Shown: positions 27,299 to 37,013 of the stretch, one piece after another
Layout of the letters: every line of letters begins with the position of its first letter
Numbering within the stretch: position 1 is the first letter of the stretch
Assembly (NCBI GenBank): GCA_963643465.1
Contig: CAVIJT010000005.1
Location: 62,001 to 126,000, forward strand
Source: CAG-411 sp963643465
Lineage (GTDB): Bacteria > Bacillota > Clostridia > Lachnospirales > Lachnospiraceae
Direction: 5' to 3'
Length of the DNA: 64,000 nucleotides
Position numbers and translations under genes: made by a program
The notes under the pieces: generated by a model
What the model saw: only the letters and a program-made list of their open reading frames with translations
What the model was told of the DNA's origin: nothing
Databases searched by the model: none

Positions 27299-27310
27299 GA
27301 GCTTGTTATT

Positions 27311-28372
27311 ATGAAGAAGAAACAAAAAGCAATGAAACTTATTGTTACCTTTATGGTTCTTGTCGTATTAGTGGTGGGATATGCAGCAATGTCAATCTTT
27401 ATCAAGGATGAAGAGGAAACAACAGAAGAAGAAGATACCAGTTTTACTGTAAATACAGTAGAAGAGGAAACTATTAACCAAATTACCTATACGGTGGATG
27501 GAACTGAGATTGTTCTTTTGCAGGATGAAAATGAAGAATGGTATACTCCTACCGATGAAAATTGTCCAGTAGATTCCTATACTGTGGGAAATATGACAAG
27601 TGCATTGGCGGAAATTTCCTCTACCAGAGAGATTGAATCAAAAGATGTGGATGAGGAAACCTTTGGGTTTACCGATCCAAGCAAGGTAATTACATTTACA
27701 TTGACAGACGGAACGGAATATACATACACATTAGGAATTTTAAATGATGTAGTAGATAAATATTATTTCCGATTGAATGATGAAGAAAACGTATATCTGA
27801 TTGATTCCACCTTGTATAATAGCTTTGATTATGATTTGTTGGGAATTGCAACAGTAGAAGAGTTTCCAGCATTGGGAAATCAGGATATAGCAAATATGAC
27901 CATGACAGTGGATGGAGAGACTTGGTATTTTGAGGATGCTAAAGATGCTGCTCATAAGAAGAATGAAGAGGAAGTTCCAACTTGTGTATGGAAATATGGA
28001 ACCAATGAAAAGAAATTGACTAAAATGGATACCGATACCTCAGAGGATTTTGTTTCCGCAGTAATCAATTTGAGTAATTCAGAGTGTGTTTCTTATAATA
28101 TGACAAAGAAAGAACAGAAAAAATATGGTTTGGATGATCCATATTTGACACTTACGGTCAATTATACGGAGATGGAATCTTCTGAAACAGATACAGAAGA
28201 AGACACAGAAGCGGTGGCTGAGGCAGAGATTATTGATAGAAATTATACCCTATATGTAGGGGGTACAGATGAAGAAACTGGTGAATACTATGTGAACATA
28301 GAGGGAACAAAAGGTATTTATACAATGAATGTTTCAAAAATTGAATCTTTGTTAGCTGCAATTGAATCATAA
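27311..28372 (+). CDS. DUF4340 domain protein, ABC accessory
   Basis: This 353-residue protein has one N-terminal membrane helix (LIVTFMVLVVLVVGYAAMSIF) and an extracytoplasmic portion of two repeated beta-rich DUF4340 units (FTLTDGTEYTYTLGILND, and YTLYVGGTDEETGEYYVNIE as key stretches). Acidic linkers rich in Glu/Thr separate the helix and the units. DUF4340 proteins accompany GldG-like proteins in bacterial ABC-2 operons; the role is unknown. It begins 12 bases after the GldG-like gene with a TAGGAG ribosome site and closes the four-gene unit. Confidence 0.82.
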   Translation: MKKKQKAMKLIVTFMVLVVLVVGYAAMSIFIKDEEETTEEEDTSFTVNTVEEETINQITYTVDGTEIVLLQDENEEWYTPTDENCPVDSYTVGNMTSALAEISSTREIESKDVDEETFGFTDPSKVITFTLTDGTEYTYTLGILNDVVDKYYFRLNDEENVYLIDSTLYNSFDYDLLGIATVEEFPALGNQDIANMTMTVDGETWYFEDAKDAAHKKNEEEVPTCVWKYGTNEKKLTKMDTDTSEDFVSAVINLSNSECVSYNMTKKEQKKYGLDDPYLTLTVNYTEMESSETDTEEDTEAVAEAEIIDRNYTLYVGGTDEETGEYYVNIEGTKGIYTMNVSKIESLLAAIES

Positions 28373-28469
28373 GAAATACGTTTTGCGAGTTTCACAGATT
28401 ATCGTGATGCTCGTCAAATCTTCATGTAAGCAATGGATTTTTCTCACTACTTGCGTAAATAAAAATATC

Positions 28470-28505
28470 AGGGATGCTGTGTATTGTATGCGGCATCCCT
28501 AATTG
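28470..28505 (+). terminator. Hairpin after the Gld-like ABC operon
   Basis: The perfect 8-bp stem AGGGATGC/GCATCCCT has a 15-base loop. Only a weak T-rich tail follows, so termination strength is uncertain. Confidence 0.5.
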
Positions 28506-28513
28506 ATTCATAG

Positions 28514-28542
28514 TTCACTAATAAGGCGTTTTGTGCTATAAT
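28514..28542 (+). promoter_or_regulatory. Sigma-A promoter for the transglutaminase-like gene
   Basis: TTCACT and TATAAT are spaced by 17 bases, about 97 bases before the 28639 ATG. Confidence 0.6.
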
Positions 28543-28638
28543 ATGATAGATATAGATACGGAGAAAATAGAGGGAGTGCAGATATAAGATGCACCTTGTA
28601 TAACTATATGGAGATATACCGAAATGGGAGGATTATAC

Positions 28639-30303
28639 ATGAGAAAGAGATGGATTGCCGGAGCATTGGCAGTTGTTGTAAATGTGCAGACCGTGTTTGG
28701 ATTGGGAGTGGGATATGGAGTTTGTGACATCCATGCGGCAGCAAAAAGTAAAGCAGATGAAAGTTATAAAGTAGAGCAGGGGACAGATTATGAACCAACG
28801 GCTTTACCAGTAAAAATTGGAGTAAAAGTAAAAGATTCTCATATCAGTACAGAGGGAATTAGTACACTGGAAAATAGCAGTACCGTAAATACAAAGAAAG
28901 CGTTCATGAAAAAACTACATGACTATATGAACAAGCGTGTTACAAATTTTACCATTGTATTTAATGGCAGTTATACTAAAATATATAAAAACGATATAAA
29001 GGCAATGTTTTCACAGGCGTGGAATATAGATAATAAAAATACCAGTGATGACTTTGATTATTTATATGGAAATATTGATACTTATTCCTTTCGGATTCCG
29101 ACCTATTCAAACAATAAGTCAGTATTTAATTTTTACATGACTTATCGAGAGAGTGGGGCGCAGTTAAAGAAAGTAAATAAAAAAGTGAAAAAGGCATTAA
29201 ACAGTTTGAAATTGACTGGAAAATCAAGGCTAGAGAAGTTACGACTCATACATGATTATATTGCAAACAATGTTAGTTATGACACTTCGTTAAGTAAATT
29301 TACCGCATATGATGGATTGGTAAGTTCTGCCCATGCAACAGTATGTCAGGGGTATGCACTACTGTATTATAAAATGTGTACGGATGCAGGAATTCCTTGT
29401 CGATTCGTAGGAGGGTATGGAACGACAGGAGGGAATCGAATCTCTCATGCGTGGAATTTAGTAAAACTGGGAAGTAAATGGTATTATGTGGACGTAACTT
29501 GGGATGATACGGATCGAACCAGTAAGCCATATGTGTATGATTATTTTTTGGTTGGTTCCACACAGATGGCAATTGACCATACATTGGATGCAGATTATTG
29601 TACAAAAGCATTTAAAAAGAAGTATCCAACGTCTAAGAAAAATTATAATTGGACTTTGCCAACACCAACCGTAAGTCCGACTCAGCAACCGACAGCAACA
29701 CCGATAGAAACTATAAAACCGACAGATACTGTAAAACCAACAGCGACGGTAAGTCCAACTCAGACACCAACGATTGCTCCGACTAAGACTCCAACACCAA
29801 GCGCAACAGGAGAGCCGCTACAGTATGAGACTACAAGAGACGAGTATTATAAAATGCTTGAAACTTCCTATAAAAAGAATTGGGATTATACCAATGCGAC
29901 TACGTTACAGACGATTATTTATAACTGCTATTTAAGTAGTTTGTACGATACAATTTTAGGATTGTCTGAGCGTGCATATAGTATATTAGGAGCAGAATAC
30001 GATCAGAATGGAAGCTTGTCAGAGGAAGAGAAAAAGGAAAATGGAACCTTGCCGTATTTAAAGAGTTTTCTCACTGCATTTGCATCCAATTGGAGTACGA
30101 ATATGACTGAGCCAATGAATGAATACATTGCAAGTAAAGATTTTACAGCAGATGTGGAAGCATTAATGCAGAAGGAGCCAAACCTTACAGAAGAAGAGGC
30201 TAAAATTCGTGTAAAATGTGAACAATATGAAAATCGTTATCAAATTTGGAAGGAAACCTTAGATGCTCTCATGATTGCCGACGCAGAAACCATTATTAAG
30301 TAG
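28639..30303 (+). CDS. Secreted transglutaminase-like protein with Pro/Thr linker
   Basis: This 554-residue protein has a signal peptide (MRKRWIAGALAVVVNVQTVFG). Its transglutaminase-like core (~170-300) has the catalytic triad C236 (ATVCQGYA), H270 (SHAWN) and D285 (VDVTWDD). A Pro/Thr-rich linker (~340-390, PT-repeat type) leads to a C-terminal helical region (~395-554) without a known family. Such secreted proteins act as cysteine proteases or amidotransferases on the cell surface; the substrate is unknown. The GGGAGGA ribosome site selects the ATG at 28639 over the one 15 bases upstream. The pullulanase gene follows 79 bases later. Confidence 0.8.
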   Translation: MRKRWIAGALAVVVNVQTVFGLGVGYGVCDIHAAAKSKADESYKVEQGTDYEPTALPVKIGVKVKDSHISTEGISTLENSSTVNTKKAFMKKLHDYMNKRVTNFTIVFNGSYTKIYKNDIKAMFSQAWNIDNKNTSDDFDYLYGNIDTYSFRIPTYSNNKSVFNFYMTYRESGAQLKKVNKKVKKALNSLKLTGKSRLEKLRLIHDYIANNVSYDTSLSKFTAYDGLVSSAHATVCQGYALLYYKMCTDAGIPCRFVGGYGTTGGNRISHAWNLVKLGSKWYYVDVTWDDTDRTSKPYVYDYFLVGSTQMAIDHTLDADYCTKAFKKKYPTSKKNYNWTLPTPTVSPTQQPTATPIETIKPTDTVKPTATVSPTQTPTIAPTKTPTPSATGEPLQYETTRDEYYKMLETSYKKNWDYTNATTLQTIIYNCYLSSLYDTILGLSERAYSILGAEYDQNGSLSEEEKKENGTLPYLKSFLTAFASNWSTNMTEPMNEYIASKDFTADVEALMQKEPNLTEEEAKIRVKCEQYENRYQIWKETLDALMIADAETIIK

Positions 30304-30382
30304 GTAATTGTAGAGTAAGATTTATTGTAAATGTTAAAAAATGAACGGGCGATTATATATAAAAGAAAGGAAAAAGAAAAGA

Positions 30383-32314
30383 ATGTTAGATATTAAGAAA
30401 ATGGAAGAGTTGTATTTCTACGATGGAACAGACTTAGGTTGTGTATACACCAAAGATGCAACTACCTTTCGTGTTTGGAGTCCTATTGCAGAACGTGTAG
30501 ATTTGAATTTGTATGAAAAGGGGAATGGGGATTGCTTGATTGAGACGATTCCTATGATGATGGATGTAAAGGGGACTTGGTATACCAAAGTCGAGAGAGA
30601 TCTTGCAGGTTTTTATTATACCTATACCGTGAAGGTAGAGGATAAGACCAATGAAGTGATCGATGTATATGCAAAAGCGGCTGGTGTCAATGGAAAGCGT
30701 GCTATGATTTTAGATTTTTCCAGTACAAATCCAGAAGGCTGGGAAAAGGATTTGGGACCTAAATTGGAAAAACGAACCGATGCCATTATTTATGAGCTTC
30801 ATGTAAGAGATTTATCGTCGGATAACAGTTCTGGTATTGAAAATCAATATAAATATGATGGTTTGACGGAGGAAGGGACAAAGAGTCCGGATGGATTAGC
30901 AACAGGACTTGATCATATCAAAGAATTGGGTGTGACACATGTACATTTGCTTCCGTTACATGATTTTGGAAGTGTGGATGAGGAACATTTGGAAAAGAAT
31001 CATTTCAACTGGGGATACGATCCGGTAAATTATAGTGTACTGGAAGGTTCCTATTCCAAAGATCCTTACCATGGAGAAGTTCGAGTAAAAGAATTTAAGA
31101 ATGTAATTCATACATTTCACAAACATGGAATTGGTGTAGTTATGGATGTGGTGTATAACCATACCTATCACAGTTTTGATTCGGTGTTTGAGAAAACAGT
31201 ACCGGGATATTACTATCGTATGAAAGGCGAAGAGTTTGCCAATGGTTCCGGTTGTGGAAACGAGACTGCTTCTGAGCATAAGATGATGCGGAAATTTATG
31301 GTGGAATCTTTATGCTTTTGGGCAAAGGAGTATCATGTAGATGGTTTCCGATTTGATTTAATGGGAATTCATGACATAGAAACCATGAACGAGATTGCAG
31401 AAGCGTTAAAAAAGATAAATCCTAATATTTTCTTATATGGAGAAGGATGGGCAGCAGAGCCACCTTTATATGATCAAAATAAATTAGCAATGAAAATAAA
31501 TGCTAAAAAAATGCCAGAATATGCTATGTTTAGTGACAGCATTCGAGATACTGTAAAAGGAAATGTATTTACTTTTGATGCACAGGGCTTCGTAAATGGT
31601 GGAGAAGACTTGGAAGAGGATTTGAAATTTGCAGTAGTGGCATCTACACATCATAGTCAGGCACAGAAAGGAAAAGAAAAGAGCTGGGCATTGACAGCAG
31701 AGCAGAGTATCAATTATGTTTCTGCTCACGATGATTTAACTTTGTGGGATAAACTTGCTGTTACCAATCCTAATGATACAGAAGAGGTTCGAATGGCAAT
31801 GAACCGTTTGACTGCGGCAATTGTATTTACTGCTCAGGGAATCCCATTTATTCAGGCAGGAGAGGAGATGCTTCGAACAAAGCCGGGAACACAGGTAAAC
31901 GGATTGTTTACAAGCAATAGTTACAAATCGCCAGACAGTATCAATAGTATAAAATGGGGACAGAAAAAGACCTATGCCAATATTGTAGAATATTATAAGG
32001 GGCTAATCGCATTTCGAAAGGAACATAGTGCGCTGCGTATGGTAACTCCAGGTGAGATGGAAGAGCGTTTGGAATTTTTGGATGTTCCAAAAAATGTGGT
32101 GGCATATACCATAACAGGTGGCAAAGAAGGAGAACCGTTACAAGAACTTTGTATTGTATATAATGCAAACAGAGAAGAGGAAGAAATCGATATTCCTGCC
32201 GGAGAGTGGAACGTATACGTGGATGGACAGTGTGCAGGGACAAATCCTTTAAGAACCATAACAGGTGGAACCATTTGTGTAGAGCCAATTGGTGTACTTG
32301 TACTAGGACGATAG
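30383..32314 (+). CDS. pulA: Type I pullulanase (GH13, CBM48)
   Basis: This 643-residue enzyme hydrolyses alpha-1,6 branches of pullulan, amylopectin and glycogen. An N-terminal CBM48 domain (FRVWSPIAERVDLNLY) is followed by the type I pullulanase signature NWGYDPVNY. GH13 catalytic residues are the nucleophile D325 (FRFD), acid/base E354 (YGEGW) and D450 (SAHDD). No signal peptide is present, so it acts in the cytoplasm on imported maltodextrins or glycogen, complementing the secreted amylase. The longer frame from 30341 has only low-complexity Lys/Arg residues before the ATG at 30383; the AAAGG-type site favours 30383. Confidence 0.93.
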   Translation: MLDIKKMEELYFYDGTDLGCVYTKDATTFRVWSPIAERVDLNLYEKGNGDCLIETIPMMMDVKGTWYTKVERDLAGFYYTYTVKVEDKTNEVIDVYAKAAGVNGKRAMILDFSSTNPEGWEKDLGPKLEKRTDAIIYELHVRDLSSDNSSGIENQYKYDGLTEEGTKSPDGLATGLDHIKELGVTHVHLLPLHDFGSVDEEHLEKNHFNWGYDPVNYSVLEGSYSKDPYHGEVRVKEFKNVIHTFHKHGIGVVMDVVYNHTYHSFDSVFEKTVPGYYYRMKGEEFANGSGCGNETASEHKMMRKFMVESLCFWAKEYHVDGFRFDLMGIHDIETMNEIAEALKKINPNIFLYGEGWAAEPPLYDQNKLAMKINAKKMPEYAMFSDSIRDTVKGNVFTFDAQGFVNGGEDLEEDLKFAVVASTHHSQAQKGKEKSWALTAEQSINYVSAHDDLTLWDKLAVTNPNDTEEVRMAMNRLTAAIVFTAQGIPFIQAGEEMLRTKPGTQVNGLFTSNSYKSPDSINSIKWGQKKTYANIVEYYKGLIAFRKEHSALRMVTPGEMEERLEFLDVPKNVVAYTITGGKEGEPLQELCIVYNANREEEEIDIPAGEWNVYVDGQCAGTNPLRTITGGTICVEPIGVLVLGR

Positions 32315-32340
32315 AAATGCTATAATCGTCGTGAATATAA

Positions 32341-32378
32341 GCAGATGTAAAGTTCTATTTTTACTTTATATCTGCGGG
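32341..32378 (+). terminator. Hairpin after pullulanase
   Basis: GCAGATGTAAAG pairs with CTTTATATCTGC (one wobble) around an 11-base T-rich loop. There is no T-run after it, so it may act as a weak terminator or processing hairpin. Confidence 0.4.
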
Positions 32379-32410
32379 TGTCTTATAAGGAAGATGCTTG
32401 AAAGGTATGA

Positions 32411-34462
32411 ATGTGTATGAATAAGACGGATGTAAATAAAAGGCTTGCAGTATATTTGCGTTGGCCATTATATTTATCTTTGATTTTGCTTGCGGCAAAT
32501 GGTATCATTTATTGTGTGAATCGGGATGCAGGCGTAGTAATGACCATTTTTGTAATATTATATATTATAATTGCATTTTGCCTGTTCTTTTCACGAAAAT
32601 TGTCTATTATGACAGATTTAGTGAATTATGCCAGTAATTATTCGCAGGTGCAGAGAAACCTCATACGGGAGCTGATGCTTCCCTATGCAATCCTTGATAG
32701 AGAAGGATGTTTTATGTGGGGAAATGATGCGTTTTTAGAGCTTGTAGGTAATATGAAGCTGGGAAATAAAGAGATTTCTGCTATTATTCCTGAGATTACT
32801 GAGGATGTAATACCAGATGACATGCTTGACAGAGAATTGCATATCAATTGGAACAAACGGGATTATCAGGTTGTACTTAGAAGAATCGAGGTAGATAGTT
32901 TTGACAAATCCGGGAAGAGAATACAGGAAGAGGAAGTGATTGACAATGATAATGTGTTAATCACAATGTATCTGCGGGATGAGACTGAGATTCGGGAGTA
33001 TATGCAGGAGATTGATGATAGAAAATTGATTGTTGGTCTTTTGTATATTGACAATTATGATGAAGTGCTTAACGATAGAGATGATATGCGAGCATCTATG
33101 TTGACGGCTTTGATTGATCGCCGTATTAATAAATATATGCAGAGTGTAGATGCTATCGTAAAGAAGCTGGAAAAAGATAAATATGTATTTATGTTTAAAA
33201 ACAAATATCTCCCACAGATGGAAAAGAATAAATTTTCTCTTTTAGAAGAAGTGCGAAGCATCAATGTAGGTGGAGATATGGCAGCCACTATAAGTATTGG
33301 TCTTGGAATCAATGATGAGAGCTACTTGAAAAGTTATGAGTATGCAAGAATTGCTATGGACCTTGCTTTAGGACGTGGAGGCGATCAGGCAGTAATTAAG
33401 AATGGAGATAAGATTTCTTATTACGGCGGTAAAAGTGTGCAGATTGAGAAGAAAACGCGCGTGAAGGCAAGGGTAAAAGCCCATGCTCTTCGAGAGTTGA
33501 TGGAAACAAGAGAACAAGTTTTAATTATGGGACACTCCATCGGTGATGTGGATTCCTTTGGTTCAGCAATTGGTATATATCGAATTGCAAAAACACTTGG
33601 AAAGAAGGCACACATTGTAATTAACGAGATTACCACATCGGTGCGTCCGGTGATTAATCGTTTTCTAAAAGATGCAGATTATGAAGAAGATATGTTCTTA
33701 AACAGCCAGCAGGCATTGGAAATTGAAGATTCCAATATGCTTTTGGTTGTAGTAGATGTAAACCGTGCAAGTTATACGGAGTGTCCGGAATTATTAGAAC
33801 GAACAAAGACAGTTGTAGTTTTAGACCACCACAGACAAGTGGGGGAAGGTATTGAAAATGCAGTGCTTTCCTATATAGAACCTTACGCCTCTTCTGCTTG
33901 TGAGATGGTTACAGAAATCTTGCAGTATGTGGATGATAATTTGAAACTTCGTCAGGTAGAAGCGGATGCCATGTATTCAGGAATCGTCATTGATTCAAAT
34001 AATTTCCTTACAAAAACAGGTGTGAGAACTTTTGAAGCAGCGGCATTTTTACGTCGTTGTGGTGCAGATATTACCAAGGTGCGAAAGATATTCCGAATCA
34101 GCAGATTGGAGTACCAACTTCGTGCAGAGGCTGTGCGCGGTATGGAAATTTATATGGATCATTATGCCATTACAGAATGTAAGGCAGAAGGCGTAGAAAG
34201 TCCGACTATTCTAGGAGCGCAAGTTGCCAATGAATTGCTTAATATTAGCGATGTAAAGGCATCTTTTGTGTTGACAGAATATAATCAAAAAATTTACATT
34301 AGTGCTCGTTCCATTGATGAGTTAAATGTACAGCTTGTGATGGAACAATTAGGAGGCGGAGGTCATTTGAGCGTTGCAGGTGCGCAATTGACCGATGTGA
34401 ACATAGAACAGGGAAAACAGATGATTCGTCATGTGTTAAAACAAATGGTGGAAGAATCTTAA
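32411..34462 (+). CDS. gdpP: Cyclic-di-AMP phosphodiesterase GdpP (DHH/DHHA1)
   Basis: This 683-residue membrane protein has the GdpP layout: two N-terminal helices (~15-55), a PAS-like domain (~80-160), a degenerate GGDEF domain (~190-310, ending LALGRGGDQAV), then DHH (~350-500) and DHHA1 (~580-680). The catalytic motifs are visible: GHSIGDVDSFGS, VVDVNR, VLDHHRQ and GGGGHLSVAGAQL. It degrades c-di-AMP and so sets osmotic and wall homeostasis. The frame has ATGs at 32411 and 32417. It is followed by rplI and dnaB, the standard Firmicutes order, which strengthens the identification. Confidence 0.95.
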   Translation: MCMNKTDVNKRLAVYLRWPLYLSLILLAANGIIYCVNRDAGVVMTIFVILYIIIAFCLFFSRKLSIMTDLVNYASNYSQVQRNLIRELMLPYAILDREGCFMWGNDAFLELVGNMKLGNKEISAIIPEITEDVIPDDMLDRELHINWNKRDYQVVLRRIEVDSFDKSGKRIQEEEVIDNDNVLITMYLRDETEIREYMQEIDDRKLIVGLLYIDNYDEVLNDRDDMRASMLTALIDRRINKYMQSVDAIVKKLEKDKYVFMFKNKYLPQMEKNKFSLLEEVRSINVGGDMAATISIGLGINDESYLKSYEYARIAMDLALGRGGDQAVIKNGDKISYYGGKSVQIEKKTRVKARVKAHALRELMETREQVLIMGHSIGDVDSFGSAIGIYRIAKTLGKKAHIVINEITTSVRPVINRFLKDADYEEDMFLNSQQALEIEDSNMLLVVVDVNRASYTECPELLERTKTVVVLDHHRQVGEGIENAVLSYIEPYASSACEMVTEILQYVDDNLKLRQVEADAMYSGIVIDSNNFLTKTGVRTFEAAAFLRRCGADITKVRKIFRISRLEYQLRAEAVRGMEIYMDHYAITECKAEGVESPTILGAQVANELLNISDVKASFVLTEYNQKIYISARSIDELNVQLVMEQLGGGGHLSVAGAQLTDVNIEQGKQMIRHVLKQMVEES

Positions 34463-34500
34463 CAACAGAATAGCGAAGGATAGAGAAAGGATAGAGAAAC

Positions 34501-34947
34501 ATGAAAGTAATTTTATTAGAAGATGTAAAAGCATTGGGAAAGAAAGGTCAAGTAGTAGATGTAAATGATGGATATGCAAGAAACTGTCTGTTAAAGAAGA
34601 AATTAGGTGTGGAGGCAACACCAAAGGCATTGAATGATTTAAAATTAAAGAATGCAAACGATGAAAAAATTGCTCAGGAAATTTATGAAGAGGCACAGAG
34701 ATTTGCAAAGGAATTAGAGGAAAAGACCATTGAAGTAACTTTAAAGACTGGAAAAGATGGAAGAAGTTTTGGCTCTGTATCTGCAAAGGAAATTGCAGAG
34801 GCAGCAAAGAAGCAGTTTGGATATGATTTGGATAAGAAAAAGATGCACCTTCCAGATGCCATTAAAAACTTAGGAACTTATCATATTACCATTCGTTTAC
34901 ACCAAAAAGTAACAGCAGAATTAAAGGTACACGTTAGCGAACAGTAA
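34501..34947 (+). CDS. rplI: 50S ribosomal protein L9
   Basis: This 148-residue protein is L9: N-terminal MKVILLEDVKALGKKGQVV and DGYARNCLLKKKLGVEAT, a long connecting helix, and the C-terminal rRNA-binding domain with GRSFGSVSAKEI. It lies between gdpP and dnaB, as in most Firmicutes. Confidence 0.97.
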   Translation: MKVILLEDVKALGKKGQVVDVNDGYARNCLLKKKLGVEATPKALNDLKLKNANDEKIAQEIYEEAQRFAKELEEKTIEVTLKTGKDGRSFGSVSAKEIAEAAKKQFGYDLDKKKMHLPDAIKNLGTYHITIRLHQKVTAELKVHVSEQ

Positions 34948-34965
34948 GAGAAGTGAGGTAGTCTG

Positions 34966-36303
34966 ATGGATGAGGCGTTGATTAAAAAGACACAACCCTT
35001 TAGTGCGGAGGCAGAGAGGGCAGTGATAAGTTCCATGATCAGGGACAAGGATGCCATTACCAGTGCATCAGAGATCTTAGTAGGAGAAGATTTTTACCAA
35101 AAACAGTATGGAACATTATTTGAGGTTATGGTGGAACTGCACAACGATGGAAAACCAGTGGATTTGGTTACGTTGCAGGATAAATTGCGGGAAAAGGATG
35201 TGCCACCAGAACTTAGCAGCGTTGAGTTTATGCGAGAATTATTAAGTGCAGTGCCAAACTCTGCCAATGTAAAATACCATGCAAATATTGTGAAAGATAA
35301 GTCTATGCTCCGCCGTTTGATTAAGGTTACAGAGGGAATTACCAATGCTTGTTATCTTGGAAATGAGCCAGTGGAAGATATTATGGCAGAAACGGAGAAG
35401 CAGGTATTTCACTTGTTACAAAATCGCTCCGGTGGTGACTATGTAAGCATCAAAGATGTGGTGATTCAGGCTGTAGAAAGTATTGAACAGGCATCAAAGA
35501 CAGCGGGAAGAGTTACGGGTATATCCAGTGGATTTTATGATTTAGATTACAAGACAGCGGGATTTCATCCTTCCCAGCTTATCTTGGTTGCGGCACGTCC
35601 GGCTATGGGTAAGACAGCCTTTGTATTAAATATTGCAGAGCATGTAGCGGTAAAAGAGAAAATACCAACGGCTATTTTTAGTCTGGAGATGTCAAAGGAA
35701 GAGCTTTGTAAGCGTATTTTATCTATGAATGGAAAAATAGATGCGCAGGCAATGCGTACTGGTGAATTACAGGATGATGATTGGGGCAAAATAGTGGAGA
35801 GTGCCAAAAATGTTGGAGAGTCTCGACTAATTTTAGATGATACACCAGGTATTAATATTTCAGAGCTTCGCTCAAAATGTAGAAAATATAAGTTGGAACA
35901 TGACATTGGTTTGATTATTATTGACTACTTGCAGTTGATGTCAGGAAGCAAGAATCAAGAATCCAGACAGCAGGAGATTTCCGAGATTTCTCGTTCTCTA
36001 AAATCTCTTGCCCGTGAGTTGGAGGTACCAGTAATTGCATTATCTCAGCTCAGTCGTGCGGTAGAGCAAAGACCGGATAAGCGACCAATGCTTTCCGACC
36101 TTCGAGAATCCGGAGCCATTGAGCAGGATGCGGATGTGGTTATGTTTATTTATCGAGATGATTATTACAATAAGGATTCAGAGGAAGCTGGAATTTCGGA
36201 GATTATTATTGGTAAACAGCGTAGTGGTCCTACAGGAACAGTAAAGCTGGCATGGTTAGGACAATACACAAAATTTGCCAATTTGGAAAGAAGTAACCGA
36301 TAG
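34966..36303 (+). CDS. dnaB: Replicative DNA helicase
   Basis: This 445-residue hexameric helicase has the N-terminal DnaB domain (PFSAEAERAVISSMI), Walker A ARPAMGKTAF near residue 210, Walker B LIIIDYLQLMSG near 315 and the C-terminal motif SDLRESGAIEQDADVVMFIYRD (motif H4 region). The name is dnaB in most bacteria and dnaC in Bacillus. It lies 18 bases after rplI and ends the operon; a terminator hairpin follows. Confidence 0.96.
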   Translation: MDEALIKKTQPFSAEAERAVISSMIRDKDAITSASEILVGEDFYQKQYGTLFEVMVELHNDGKPVDLVTLQDKLREKDVPPELSSVEFMRELLSAVPNSANVKYHANIVKDKSMLRRLIKVTEGITNACYLGNEPVEDIMAETEKQVFHLLQNRSGGDYVSIKDVVIQAVESIEQASKTAGRVTGISSGFYDLDYKTAGFHPSQLILVAARPAMGKTAFVLNIAEHVAVKEKIPTAIFSLEMSKEELCKRILSMNGKIDAQAMRTGELQDDDWGKIVESAKNVGESRLILDDTPGINISELRSKCRKYKLEHDIGLIIIDYLQLMSGSKNQESRQQEISEISRSLKSLARELEVPVIALSQLSRAVEQRPDKRPMLSDLRESGAIEQDADVVMFIYRDDYYNKDSEEAGISEIIIGKQRSGPTGTVKLAWLGQYTKFANLERSNR

Positions 36304-36345
36304 AAAGGAAATCCAACGGAACATTAAGGATGGCAATAAAAAAAG

Positions 36346-36381
36346 AAAGGAGCAAAGGATGAATTTCTTTGGCTCCTTTTT
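36346..36381 (+). terminator. Rho-independent terminator after dnaB
   Basis: AAAGGAGCAAAG pairs with CTTTGGCTCCTTT (one bulged G) and continues into TTTTT. Confidence 0.8.
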
Positions 36382-36385
36382 GTCG

Positions 36386-36434
36386 CAAAAGCCCAGCAAG
36401 TACAATCATGCTTGCATGAAATTGTATTTGCTGG
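36386..36434 (+). repeat. Dispersed hairpin repeat, copy B
   Basis: It shares ~34 of 42 bases with 2891-2932. Here the element forms a strong hairpin: CCAGCAAGTACAAT pairs with ATTGTATTTGCTGG (14 bp, one G-T wobble) around a loop that itself contains CATGC/GCATG. It sits directly after the dnaB terminator and before cdd. Confidence 0.55.
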
Positions 36435-36538
36435 TCGTAAGAACATGGAGTACATAGTGCGGAATGTTTGCAAGCGGATTAGTAGGGGGTAGCCTACTCG
36501 CTTCGTAAAAATGCTCCACAAAAATGGGGGAATGTGTG

Positions 36539-36952
36539 ATGAAAAAAGAAGAATTGATAAAATTAGCTTTTGAAGGGCGAAAACAGGCTTATGTGCCTTA
36601 CTCAAAGTTTAAAGTCGGAGCCGCGCTTGAGACAAAAGGAGGAAAGGTGTATATTGGATGCAACATTGAAAATGCAGCCTACACCCCTTGTAATTGTGCG
36701 GAACGAACTGCTTTTTTTAAGGCGGTCAGCGAGGGAGAACGAGAATTTTCAAGAATTGCTATTGTAGGAGGATATGAGGAGGGAGAAAGCGTGGCTGGAT
36801 TTGCCACACCTTGTGGTGTTTGTAGACAGGTTATGATGGAATTTTGTAATCCAAAAGAATTTCAGATTATAGTGGCAAAAAGCAAGAATGAATACAAAGA
36901 ATTTACGTTAGAGCAATTGTTTCCAGAAGGTTTCGGACCGGATAATTTATAA
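36539..36952 (+). CDS. cdd: Cytidine deaminase
   Basis: This 137-residue homotetrameric-type enzyme deaminates (deoxy)cytidine to (deoxy)uridine. The zinc and catalytic motifs are NCAERTAFF (Cys, catalytic Glu) and PCGVCRQVM (two Cys), and GCNIENAAY forms the nucleoside pocket. The frame is open to an ATG at 36524; MKKEELIKLAFEG at 36539 matches family N-termini. It is followed by the pyrimidine nucleoside phosphorylase gene, giving a pyrimidine salvage pair. Confidence 0.95.
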   Translation: MKKEELIKLAFEGRKQAYVPYSKFKVGAALETKGGKVYIGCNIENAAYTPCNCAERTAFFKAVSEGEREFSRIAIVGGYEEGESVAGFATPCGVCRQVMMEFCNPKEFQIIVAKSKNEYKEFTLEQLFPEGFGPDNL

Positions 36953-37013
36953 ACTAGGGGTAGAGTGTTAATTGCCTACAATTCACAAACCTTAGAAGGG
37001 AGAGAATTTAAGT

